DNA of 10,525 nt. It comes from an uncultured Collinsella sp. (GTDB taxonomy: Bacteria > Actinomycetota > Coriobacteriia > Coriobacteriales > Coriobacteriaceae). Each line of letters begins with the position of its first letter. Position 1 is the first letter of the stretch. Position numbers and translations under genes: made by a program. Location of the stretch: NCBI GenBank assembly GCA_900543025.1, contig UQPP01000051.1:1-10525 (forward strand), given 5' to 3'. This document shows positions 1 to 6,362 of the stretch, piece by piece. The notes under the pieces are model-generated. The model was not told the DNA's origin, did not search any database, and worked only from the letters and a program-made list of their open reading frames with translations.

Positions 1-40
1 GTGTAAACCTACGGTTAACGCCATTCTAACAAATATGCAA

Positions 41-69
41 TTCACCTGCGCAAATGCAAAGCATACGAT
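41..69 (+). promoter_or_regulatory. Candidate sigma-70-type promoter for the SDR operon
   Basis: TTCACC (41-46) and TACGAT (64-69) are separated by exactly 17 bases, each matching 4 of 6 consensus positions. Transcription would start near 76, just before the inverted repeat at 86-112 and about 60 bases before the first start codon. ACCTGCG followed by A-rich sequence occurs at 44-50 and again at 71-77, which could be a pair of regulator half-sites. Prediction from sequence only. Confidence 0.4.
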
Positions 70-85
70 AACCTGCGAAAACCAC

Positions 86-112
86 GTGGGTCGATTAATG
101 GGAACGACCCAC
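86..112. promoter_or_regulatory. Operator-like inverted repeat in the SDR leader
   Basis: GTGGGTCG (86-93) and CGACCCAC (105-112) are perfect 8-bp inverted arms around an 11-base AT-rich centre. A second, overlapping palindrome CCACGTGG lies at 82-89. The repeat sits between the promoter candidate and the ribosome binding site, so it could be a repressor site or an RNA hairpin in the leader. No regulator gene lies beside it in this window, so the binding protein is unknown. Confidence 0.45.
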
Positions 113-138
113 AGGGAGGCACAAGAAGGGAAGTTCCT

Positions 139-1020
139 ATGAGCAACTGGCTTAAGCTCGAGGGCGATGTCTGCGCCGTAACCGGCGCACTCGGCGGTAT
201 GGGCGTCGCGATTTGCCGCGAGTTCGCCCGCAACGGCGCCAACGTCGTCCTGCTCGATCTGGACGAGGAAAAGGTCAAGGCCGCAGCCGCCGACCTCTCC
301 GCCGAGTTTGGCATCCACGCCGAGGGCTACAAGATGAACGCCACCGACGAGGCCGAGGTTCAGGCCGCCGTCGACGCCACCATCACCGACTTCGGCCGCG
401 TCGACGTCCTCGTCAACACCGCCGGTATCCTGCGTTTCGCAGCCATGGAAGACCTGCCGCTGAGCGACTGGGAGCAGGTGCTCAACGTCAACCTCACCGG
501 CTACTTCATCACCTCGCAGCGCTTTGGTCGCGAGATGATCAAGGCCGGCCAGGGCCGCCTGGTGCACATCTCGACCGTCGCCAGCCACTCCCCCGAGACG
601 TTCTCGGGCGTGTACAGCTCTACCAAGGCCGGCGTCAACATGATGTCCAAGATGCTGGCTGCCGAGTGGGGCCCCTACGGCGTGCGCTCCAACTGCGTCG
701 AGCCCTGCTTCGTTAAGACCCCGATGTCGGCCAACTTCTACGCCGACCCCGAGGTCGAAAAGAGCCGCAGCCGTCTGATCGCCACGCGCCGCATCGGCGA
801 GGTCAGCGATATCGCCAACGCCGTCATGTTCCTGGCGTCCAAGCGCTCGGACTTTACCACCGGCGACGCCATCAAGGTCGACGGCGGCTTCTCCAACATG
901 ATGGGCGACCTCACCGCTAAGCCCGGTGGCCGTCGCGCCTATGCCGACAACTACCTTAAGAACAAGGGTGTCGAGCTTTGGTCCGATGAGTCCGGCGTCG
1001 CCAAGCCGACCGACCAGTAA
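139..1020 (+). CDS. SDR-family NAD(P)-dependent oxidoreductase
   Basis: Classical short-chain dehydrogenase/reductase of 293 residues, cytosolic, oxidising or reducing a hydroxyl/keto group with a nicotinamide cofactor. Seen: the glycine-rich cofactor loop TGALGGMG (15-22); an acidic Asp at the end of strand beta-2 (VVLLDLD, 37-43), which in this family favours NAD(H); NTAG (93-96); YSSTK (159-163) with catalytic Tyr159 and Lys163; and the usual C-terminal VDGG (248-251). The position 13 residues before the Tyr, normally the catalytic Ser, is Thr146 (HISTVAS). A tail of about 43 residues follows VDGG, longer than the usual roughly 250-residue enzyme. The start is supported by GAAGGGA at 125-131. 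It is the first gene of a likely three-gene operon with an OFA carrier and a Gfo/Idh/MocA enzyme. Substrate unknown; sugar-acid or polyol dehydrogenase fits the context, and hydroxysteroid dehydrogenase, known from gut Coriobacteriia, cannot be excluded. Confidence 0.9.
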   Translation: MSNWLKLEGDVCAVTGALGGMGVAICREFARNGANVVLLDLDEEKVKAAAADLSAEFGIHAEGYKMNATDEAEVQAAVDATITDFGRVDVLVNTAGILRFAAMEDLPLSDWEQVLNVNLTGYFITSQRFGREMIKAGQGRLVHISTVASHSPETFSGVYSSTKAGVNMMSKMLAAEWGPYGVRSNCVEPCFVKTPMSANFYADPEVEKSRSRLIATRRIGEVSDIANAVMFLASKRSDFTTGDAIKVDGGFSNMMGDLTAKPGGRRAYADNYLKNKGVELWSDESGVAKPTDQ

Positions 1021-1086
1021 ACCAGTCTGACAGGGAGGATCCACGGACACGCCCGCCCCTCCCCCGTATCGATTAGAAAGAGTCCA

Positions 1087-2343
1087 ATGGCTTCCAACAA
1101 CTCCCACAAGGGTCGCGCCGTCGTGCTTTCCGCCGCGTGCGTCACCATGTTCTTCATCAGCTCCATCGCGCTGTATTCTGTCGTGAGCAAGAACCTGCTC
1201 GCCGTCTACCCCGAGTGGTCGAGTGCCCTTACCTGGGCTTTCCCGGTCTTTCAGACCATCATGGCCGTGACGGGCATCTTCGCCGGCCGTATCTCCGATA
1301 AGATCGGCCCGCGTAACGTCGTGATCGCCGCCGCCGTGTGCTACGGCCTGGGCTGGTTCATGTCCGGCACCGTCACCGAGCCGTGGCAGTTCTACCTGTG
1401 GTTCTCGCTCGTCGCCGCCATCGGCAACGGCCTGGGCTACAACCCGGCGCTCACCACCGGCCAAAAGTGGTTCATCGACAAGAAGGGTCTCGCCTCCGGC
1501 ATCACTCTGGCCGCTTCGACCGCCGGCCCCGCCGTGCTGTCCCCGGTGCTCGCCTCGCTGCTCATCCCGAGCTTGGGCATCTTTGGCGCCCTTAAGGCGC
1601 TCGGCGTCATCTTCTTTGTGATGATCGCCGCCTCCGCCCTGTTCCTGAAGGCCCCCGAGGCCGGTTGGCTGCCCGAGGGCTTCGAGGCCCCCAAGGGTGG
1701 CGCGCATGCCGGCACCTTCGGTGACCTCACACCGGGCGAGATGGTCAAGACCCCGCGCTTCTGGGTCCTCATCGTCACCTTCGCCTTTGCCGCCACCGCG
1801 GGCACCCTGCTCGTGGGCAAGGTTGCCTCCATCGCCGCCGTCCAGCTCTTCGCCGACCCCACGAGCGCCGCGGCCGTCGCCCTCGGCGGCGTGGTGGTCT
1901 CCGTCAACACCTGCGCCAACCTGGTTGGCCGTCTGTCCTTTGGCCAGATCATCGACAAGCTCGGCGCCTACAAGTCGCTGCTCATCAGCCTTGTCGTCAC
2001 CATCGTCGCCCTCGTCATCATGTCGATGAGCTTTACGCAGGCCATGTTCTTTGTGGCGCTCGCCTTGCTCGGCTTTAGCTTTGGCGCCCTGCTCGTCATC
2101 TACCCGCCGCTCACCGGTGGCGCCTTTGGTACCAGCAACATCGGCGTCAACTACGGCATCATGTTTTTGGGCTATGCCGCTTCCACCTGGATCAGCCAGC
2201 CCATCACCGCCGTGCTGTATCACGCCGAGGCCGGCAGCGCCGCCTACCAGCAGTCCTTCTACGGCGCCATTGTGATCGCCGCCATCGCCGTCGTGCTCAC
2301 CGTCTACATGATGGTCTCCGACAGCAAGAAGAAGTCCGCCTAG
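1087..2343 (+). CDS. MFS transporter, oxalate/formate antiporter (OFA) family
   Basis: Inner-membrane carrier of 418 residues with about 12 hydrophobic segments (first near 11-33, last near 391-410) and a hydrophilic central loop near 188-222, the MFS layout. Seen: the MFS loop 2-3 motif GRISDKIGPR (67-76), its repeat-like counterpart GRLSFGQIIDKLG (281-293), and QKWFIDKKGLASGI (126-139) plus GWLPEGFEAP (193-202), which resemble signatures of the OFA family (oxalate:formate and related monocarboxylate carriers). The segment corresponding to helix 11 (about 355-378) contains no Lys or Arg, whereas the oxalate transporter OxlT uses a helix-11 lysine. This argues, from recalled alignment, against oxalate itself as substrate. 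It starts 66 bases after the SDR gene with a modest ribosome site (GAAAGAG, 1076-1082). It probably imports the substrate of the flanking dehydrogenases. Confidence 0.88.
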   Translation: MASNNSHKGRAVVLSAACVTMFFISSIALYSVVSKNLLAVYPEWSSALTWAFPVFQTIMAVTGIFAGRISDKIGPRNVVIAAAVCYGLGWFMSGTVTEPWQFYLWFSLVAAIGNGLGYNPALTTGQKWFIDKKGLASGITLAASTAGPAVLSPVLASLLIPSLGIFGALKALGVIFFVMIAASALFLKAPEAGWLPEGFEAPKGGAHAGTFGDLTPGEMVKTPRFWVLIVTFAFAATAGTLLVGKVASIAAVQLFADPTSAAAVALGGVVVSVNTCANLVGRLSFGQIIDKLGAYKSLLISLVVTIVALVIMSMSFTQAMFFVALALLGFSFGALLVIYPPLTGGAFGTSNIGVNYGIMFLGYAASTWISQPITAVLYHAEAGSAAYQQSFYGAIVIAAIAVVLTVYMMVSDSKKKSA

Positions 2344-2355
2344 TTTTACCGATGC

Positions 2356-2378
2356 GACAAAGGGACTGTCCCTTTGTC
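2356..2378. repeat. 23-bp palindrome, Coriobacterial intergenic repeat type
   Basis: GACAAAGGGAC (2356-2366) and GTCCCTTTGTC (2368-2378) are perfect 11-bp arms around one T, in the 69-base gap between the MFS and Gfo/Idh/MocA genes. As RNA it would form about a 10-bp stem with a CTG loop. No U-tract follows, so it is not a standard intrinsic terminator. From recall, near-identical palindromes are scattered between genes in Collinsella and relatives. It could stabilise or process the mRNA inside the operon. Confidence 0.8.
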
Positions 2379-2412
2379 ACATTCCACCGGTCACCAGTAT
2401 TAAGGAGTCGAA

Positions 2413-3453
2413 ATGTCTGAGCTCAACCCCGTCCGCATTGCCGTTATCGGCGCCGGCGCCATGGGCCGCAACCACATCCGCTTTGTCACCGAGGAGCCCG
2501 AGGCCGAGCTCGTCGCCATCGCCGACGCCTTTGAGGGCGCCCGCGCCACGGCCGAGGCCGCCGGCGTGCCGTTTTACACCGATCCCGCCCAGATGATGGA
2601 CGAGGTCAAGCCCGAGGCCGTCATTATCGCCACCCCCAACGACCTGCACCTGGGCGTTGCCCGCGAGGCTGTGAAGCGCAACATCGTGCCGCTGGTCGAA
2701 AAGCCGATCTCCAACGATCTTGAGGATGCCCAGGCCTTCGCCGCCGAGGCCGAGACCGCCGGCGTGCCCGTACTCGTGGGCCAGCACCGTCGCCACAACC
2801 CCTTCGTCAACAGGGCCAAGGAGATCATCGAGTCCGGCGAGCTGGGCAAGCTCACCGTGTCGAGCTTCCACTACATGATCTATAAGAATGACGAGTACTT
2901 CGATGTCGAGTGGCGCCGCAAGAAGGGTGCCGGTCCGATCCTTGTCAACCTGGTGCACGACGTCGACCTACTCCGTTACCTGCTGGGCGAGCCCGTTGCC
3001 GTCCAGGGCATGCAGTCCAGCGCCGCCCGCGGTTTTGAGACTGAGGACTCCGCTGTGGTCAACGTCCGTTTTGCCGATGGCGCGCTTGCGAGCATGACCA
3101 TCTCCGACGCCACCGCCAGCCCCTGGAACTGGGAGGCAACCGCTCGCGAGGATCCGCAGTATCGCCCCTTCGACGCCGACGCCTACTTTATCGGCGGAAC
3201 CTTGGGCGCTCTGTCGCTGCCCCGCCTGCACCAGTTCTCCTACGACGGCGCCTCCAACTGGCACAAGCCGCTGCAGATGGAGATTCCGGCCGTGGACCCG
3301 GCACTGCCGCACAAGATGCAGCTCAAGCACTTTGTGAAGGTTGTCCGCCGCGAGGTCGAGCCCGTCGTGACCCCCGCCGATAACGTCAAGACGCTCACGC
3401 TTCTCAACGCCATCAAGGAGGCCGCCGAGACCGGCCAGCTCGTCGAGCTGTAA
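2413..3453 (+). CDS. Gfo/Idh/MocA-family NAD(P)-dependent oxidoreductase
   Basis: 346-residue cytosolic dehydrogenase of the glucose-fructose oxidoreductase / inositol dehydrogenase / MocA family, which typically oxidise or epimerise sugars, inositols and their derivatives. Seen: an N-terminal Rossmann fold with GAGAMG (13-18) and an Asp at the end of beta-2 (ADAF, 37-40); the family EKP motif (96-98) with the catalytic-type Lys97; and GAGPILVNLVHDVDLLRYLLG-type sequence (172-192) with His182 and Asp185. The VNLVHDVD version replaces the more usual LDxGxHxxD, and from recall defines a subgroup whose substrates I cannot name. The C-terminal PHKMQLKHF segment (299-307) is typical of the family's end. 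Start supported by AAGGAG at 2402-2407. Third and last gene of the probable operon; a strong terminator follows. Substrate unknown. Confidence 0.9.
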   Translation: MSELNPVRIAVIGAGAMGRNHIRFVTEEPEAELVAIADAFEGARATAEAAGVPFYTDPAQMMDEVKPEAVIIATPNDLHLGVAREAVKRNIVPLVEKPISNDLEDAQAFAAEAETAGVPVLVGQHRRHNPFVNRAKEIIESGELGKLTVSSFHYMIYKNDEYFDVEWRRKKGAGPILVNLVHDVDLLRYLLGEPVAVQGMQSSAARGFETEDSAVVNVRFADGALASMTISDATASPWNWEATAREDPQYRPFDADAYFIGGTLGALSLPRLHQFSYDGASNWHKPLQMEIPAVDPALPHKMQLKHFVKVVRREVEPVVTPADNVKTLTLLNAIKEAAETGQLVEL

Positions 3454-3525
3454 TGCCTTAAGAGCGACCGCGGCAAAACCCCATGCCGAGCCCCTCGGTC
3501 CGCCACAAACAAGCCCCTCTTCTTT

Positions 3526-3560
3526 GCCCCGCGAGCAGCCTCCTGCTCGCGGGGCATTTT
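3526..3560 (+). terminator. Intrinsic terminator of the SDR-MFS-Gfo operon
   Basis: GCCCCGCGAGCAG (3526-3538) pairs perfectly with CTGCTCGCGGGGC (3543-3555) over 13 bp with a CCTC loop; a flanking T-A pair extends it to 14 bp, and TTTT follows at 3557-3560. It lies 73 bases after the Gfo/Idh/MocA stop codon and separates this operon from tex. The U-run is short, but the stem is very strong. Confidence 0.85.
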
Positions 3561-3633
3561 GCTACCTTGCCGACGATTTTTCTGGGGCGAGGGCTATTTT
3601 GTACCTAAGTTTGATTCGTTTGCCACGAAATGC

Positions 3634-3769
3634 GCCTATCTACTACGTTTAACCAATCGCCCTCAACCATACCGAATTTCGCGAAATAAAAACCGCAGGT
3701 AAACGGCTTGCCAATTTTCGGAAAACCCAGGTATGGTCAGCCCCTACGGGTAAAACGTAGTAGAAAGGC
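3634..3769. repeat. 136-bp imperfect palindrome upstream of tex (MITE-like or structured leader)
   Basis: The 21-base ends (3634-3654 and 3749-3769) are inverted copies matching at 19 of 21 positions, with a perfect 12-bp core (TCTACTACGTTT / AAACGTAGTAGA). A second perfect 8-bp pair, ACCATACC (3666-3673) and GGTATGGT (3730-3737), is centred on exactly the same point (3701.5). A 12-base palindrome ATTTCGCGAAAT lies at 3676-3687. No open reading frame of its own is convincing, and I see no clear target-site duplication. A tex promoter candidate lies inside the right half. Confidence 0.7.
3708..3737 (+). promoter_or_regulatory. Candidate promoter for tex, inside the palindromic element
   Basis: TTGCCA (3708-3713; 5 of 6 to TTGACA) and TATGGT (3732-3737; 4 of 6 to TATAAT) with an 18-base gap. 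The -10 hexamer coincides with the inner arm GGTATGGT of the palindrome, so folding or protein binding there would affect initiation. If used, it rules out any tex translation start upstream of about 3745. Confidence 0.45.
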
Positions 3770-3810
3770 CGTTTTCGTGGCGCGGTCTCAAAACAGCCTT
3801 TTGGGACGGG

Positions 3811-3819
3811 TGGTATCCT
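3811..3819 (+). promoter_or_regulatory. Candidate extended -10 promoter element for tex
   Basis: TGGTATCCT is a TGn-extended -10 (TATCCT at 3814-3819), 45 bases before the tex start codon. No good -35 is seen at the usual distance, which extended -10 promoters can tolerate. Alternative to, or additional to, the upstream candidate. Confidence 0.35.
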
Positions 3820-3863
3820 TGGTAGCTCTGTGCTGCAAACGCACCTTAAACGCAAGGAGTCCC

Positions 3864-6011
3864 ATGGATCTTATCGCCCAGCTCGCCCACGAGCTCAACC
3901 TTAAGGCCGCCAACATCGAGGCAGCCGTCAAGCTCATCGACGAGGGCAACACCATCCCCTTTATCTCGCGCTACCGCAAAGAAGCAACGGGCGGCATGGA
4001 CGACGTCGCCCTGCGCGCACTCGACGAGCGCCTGTCCTACCTGCGCAATCTTGAACAGCGCAAAGAGGACGTCATTCTGCTCATCGACGCCCAGGGCAAG
4101 CTCACGCCCGAGCTCGAGCAGCAGATTCGCGAGGCCACGCAGCTCCAGCGTGTCGAGGACCTCTACAAGCCCTACCGCAAAAAGCGCATGACCCGCGCGC
4201 AGAAGGCCCGCGAGGCAGGCCTGGAGCCGCTTGCCAACATGATCATCATGCAGGCCTCGGCCAAGGGCAGCGCACTCGATGCCGCCGCGGCCTACGTCAA
4301 CGAGGAAGCCGGCTTCGACACGCCCGAGAAGGCGCTCGCCGGCGCGGCGGACATCGTGGCCGAGACGGTGGCCGAGGACCCCGAGAACGTCGCCGACCTG
4401 CGCGCTTTTACGCAAAACACCGCCGATATCGTCGTCGAGGCCACCGACCCCACCGAGAAGACCCCCTACGAGCCGTACTACAGCTATGATGAGCCGCTGC
4501 GCCGTATACCCAACCACCGCGTGCTGGCTATCGACCGCGGTGAGCGCGAGGGCAAGCTCCGCGTGCGCGTGAACGTCGACGGCGCTACGGCCACGGCACG
4601 CCTCGGCAGCCGTTGGCCCCGACGCCAGGGTGTCTTCGCCCCCATTTTCGACGCCGCCATCGCCGACGGCTACAAGCGCCTCATGGCCCCCTCGCTGGAG
4701 CGCGAGGCCCGCGCCAAACTCACCGTCCGTGCGCAGACCGAGGCCATCAACGTCTTTGCCAAGAATCTCGAGGGCCTGCTCTCGGCACGTCCCGTGCGCG
4801 GCGCACGCGTGCTCGCGCTCGACCCGGGCTACCGCACCGGCTGCAAGGTCGCCGTCATGGACGAGACCGGCAAGCTACTCGACCACGGCGTGGTCTACCC
4901 CACCAAGCCGCGCCACGACGTCGCCGGCACCAAGCGCGAGCTCGCCCGCCTCGTCAAGAAGGATGGCGTCAACACCATCGTCATCGGCAACGGCACCGCC
5001 AGCCGCGAGACCGAGGAAGTCGTCTCGGAGTTCATTGCCGAGCAGGCGCCCAGCCTTCGCTACACCATCGTCAATGAGGCCGGCGCGTCGGTGTACTCCG
5101 CCTCCGAGCTCGCCAGTCAGGAATACCCCGACCTGGACGTCACCGTGCGTGGCGCCATGAGCCTGGGCCGCCGCCTGCAGGATCCGTTGGCAGAGCTCGT
5201 TAAGATTCCGCCTCAGTCCATCGGCGTGGGTCAGTACCAGCACGACCTTGACCAGGCCGAGCTTTCGTGCACCCTGGGCCACGTGGTGGAAGACGTCGTC
5301 AACCGTGTGGGCGTCGACGTCAACACCGCGAGCGCGAGCCTGCTGGGATACGTATCGGGCATCACGCCGAGCGTGGCCAAAAACATCGTGGCCTACCGCG
5401 AGGAAAACGGCGCCTTTACCGATCGCCGCCAGCTCAAGAAGGTCCCCAAGCTGGGACCCAAGGCATACCTCAACGCCGCGGGCTTTTTGCGCATCAGCGG
5501 CGGCAAGAACCCGCTTGACGCGACAAGCGTCCACCCCGAGAGCTACGAGGTAGCCACGGCCGTCTTGGAACGCGCCGGCGTTGCGGCAAGCGAGCTCAGC
5601 CGCGGCGGCGTGCCCGACATCGAGCGCCGCCTGGGCAGTATCTCGGCGCTGGCAAGCGACCTGAACTGCGGCACTCTCACGCTCATCGACATTGTCAACG
5701 AACTCAAGAAGCCCGGTCGCGACCCGCGCGACGACGCACCCGAGGTGGTCTTTAGCCGCTCGGCGCTTTCCATCGACGACCTGGAACCCGGCATGGAGCT
5801 CAAGGGGACGGTGCGCAACGTTGTGGACTTTGGCGCCTTCGTCGACGTGGGCGTGCACCAGGACGGCCTCGTGCACATCTCCAAGCTGGCCAACCGCTTC
5901 GTCAAGCACCCGAGCGACGTCGTGCGCGTCGGTGACACGGTCAAGGTGTGGGTCGAAAAGGTCGATCGCGACCGCAAGAAGATCTCGCTCACCATGGTGC
6001 AGGGGAAGTAA
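3864..6011 (+). CDS. tex: Tex-family RNA-binding transcription accessory protein
   Basis: 715-residue cytosolic nucleic-acid-binding protein, close to the usual 720-770 of the Tex/YhgF/YdcI family. Domains seen in order: the N-terminal Tex helical region with the hallmark GNTIPFISRYRKEATGG (28-44); a YqgF/RuvC-like fold beginning at LALDPGYRTGCK (about 317-328); a helix-hairpin-helix segment (about 482-546, VDVNTASASLLGYVSGI then LGPKAYLNAAGFLRI); and a C-terminal S1 RNA-binding domain (about 640-713, GMELKGTVRNVVDFGAFVDVG through KKISLTMVQGK). In other bacteria Tex is linked to transcription, RNA handling and stress or toxin-gene expression; its exact mechanism is not settled. The start at 3864 is chosen because AAGGAG lies at 3854-3859 and the family N-terminus begins there. 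The frame stays open back to a TTG at 3708, but that stretch contains the promoter candidates and does not look like protein. Apparently a single-gene transcript. Confidence 0.96.
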   Translation: MDLIAQLAHELNLKAANIEAAVKLIDEGNTIPFISRYRKEATGGMDDVALRALDERLSYLRNLEQRKEDVILLIDAQGKLTPELEQQIREATQLQRVEDLYKPYRKKRMTRAQKAREAGLEPLANMIIMQASAKGSALDAAAAYVNEEAGFDTPEKALAGAADIVAETVAEDPENVADLRAFTQNTADIVVEATDPTEKTPYEPYYSYDEPLRRIPNHRVLAIDRGEREGKLRVRVNVDGATATARLGSRWPRRQGVFAPIFDAAIADGYKRLMAPSLEREARAKLTVRAQTEAINVFAKNLEGLLSARPVRGARVLALDPGYRTGCKVAVMDETGKLLDHGVVYPTKPRHDVAGTKRELARLVKKDGVNTIVIGNGTASRETEEVVSEFIAEQAPSLRYTIVNEAGASVYSASELASQEYPDLDVTVRGAMSLGRRLQDPLAELVKIPPQSIGVGQYQHDLDQAELSCTLGHVVEDVVNRVGVDVNTASASLLGYVSGITPSVAKNIVAYREENGAFTDRRQLKKVPKLGPKAYLNAAGFLRISGGKNPLDATSVHPESYEVATAVLERAGVAASELSRGGVPDIERRLGSISALASDLNCGTLTLIDIVNELKKPGRDPRDDAPEVVFSRSALSIDDLEPGMELKGTVRNVVDFGAFVDVGVHQDGLVHISKLANRFVKHPSDVVRVGDTVKVWVEKVDRDRKKISLTMVQGK

Positions 6012-6020
6012 ACCGCCAAA

Positions 6021-6237
6021 GCAAGGGTACCCCCTGTAGCGACGTGCAAAATCGCGAGTATTCTGCAAATTCCACCGTTCCGGATGCCCCTCAGAGACGA
6101 AAAAGCAAAAAACAGCCCCCGTTTTAGCGTCGTCAGAGCCAAAACGGGGGGCCGTTCCATGCTTCGGTTAACTGATAAAGACCTTTACCTTGCTGAATAC
6201 TCTCAATTTTGCACGGCGCAGGCGGGGGTACCTTTGC
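6021..6237. repeat. 217-bp element with 48-nt imperfect inverted arms
   Basis: The left arm 6021-6068 and the reverse complement of 6190-6237 align without gaps and match at 39 of 48 positions: 13 of 14 in the outer block (GCAA-GGTACCCCC), 4 of 9 in a spacer, and 22 of 25 in the inner block (GTGCAAAAT...GAGTATTC.GCAA). The element starts 9 bases after the tex stop codon. The inner block resembles, by recall, an intergenic repeat family of Collinsella. It has no transposase and no evident target-site duplication; it could be a non-autonomous (MITE-like) element or a REP-type repeat. Confidence 0.75.
6107..6150 (-). terminator. Intrinsic terminator reading on the - strand (transaldolase transcript)
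   Basis: On the - strand CCCCCGTTTT (6150-6141) pairs perfectly with AAAACGGGGG (6125-6116) over 10 bp with a 15-base loop, followed by CTG and a run of six U (6112-6107) and soon more U. The orientation fits a transcript coming from the transaldolase gene, whose stop codon is about 240 bases upstream. On the + strand no U-run follows, so it should not end tex transcription by the same mechanism. Confidence 0.7.
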
Positions 6238-6240
6238 CCA

Positions 6241-6290
6241 CGGCAGGATATGGAAGCCAAGCGCCAACCTACTGGCAAGCTCGTGTCGGC
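6241..6290 (-). pseudogene. Second copy of the 3' end of the transaldolase gene
   Basis: Bases 6241-6258 match 6397-6414, the last coding bases of the transaldolase gene, at 17 of 18 positions and in the same orientation. Weaker similarity continues for roughly 25-30 bases (both copies reach TGGCAA, then GC). Read on the - strand in the matching frame it gives LALGFHILPW where the gene gives AALGFHILP followed by a stop codon. It has no start, no ribosome site and no upstream coding sequence, so it is a remnant of a partial duplication or of an element that captured the gene end. Confidence 0.55.
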
Positions 6291-6292
6291 AG

Positions 6293-6362
6293 CCCCGGCC
6301 TTTCCTTTCCCTAGCGCGACCCTCGCGAAGCGCGTGAGCGATAGGGAAAGGAAAGGCCGGGG
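6293..6362. repeat. Perfect 21-bp inverted repeat with 28-base loop
   Basis: Bases 6293-6313 are the exact reverse complement of 6342-6362 (key part CCCCGGCC then TTTCCTTTCCCTA). The loop (6314-6341) is itself CGCG-rich and partly self-complementary. It lies 31 bases beyond the transaldolase stop codon, between the two copies of that gene's end. There is no U-run on either strand, so it is not a standard terminator. As RNA it would be a very stable hairpin that could protect the transaldolase mRNA 3' end or be a nuclease target. Confidence 0.85.

Larger units (their letters stand above)
3454..3863 (+). other. Gene-free stretch before tex: terminator, palindrome, promoters
   Basis: No credible gene is seen in these 410 bases. 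Upstream part: the operon terminator (3526-3560) and a small CCGAG-CCC-CTCGG hairpin (3486-3498). Middle: the AT-richer 136-bp palindromic element (3634-3769). Downstream part: two promoter candidates, a leader hairpin in which AAAGGC (3764-3769) can pair with GCCTTT (3796-3801) and TTTT (3772-3775) with AAAA (3790-3793), and the tex ribosome site AAGGAG (3854-3859). Confidence 0.7.

Noticed and set aside
1033..1063. GGGAGG (1033-1038) / CCTCCC (1058-1063) hairpin between the SDR and MFS genes
   Set aside because: Only 6 bp with a 19-base loop in GC-rich DNA; too weak to call a regulatory structure or terminator.
3708..3863. 52-codon N-terminal extension of tex starting at TTG
   Set aside because: The stretch holds promoter candidates and part of the palindrome, its translation looks random, and a good ribosome site and the family N-terminus are at 3864.
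4875..6068. 397-codon open frame on the - strand opposite tex
   Set aside because: Antisense shadow of tex; no ribosome site and no recognisable domain.
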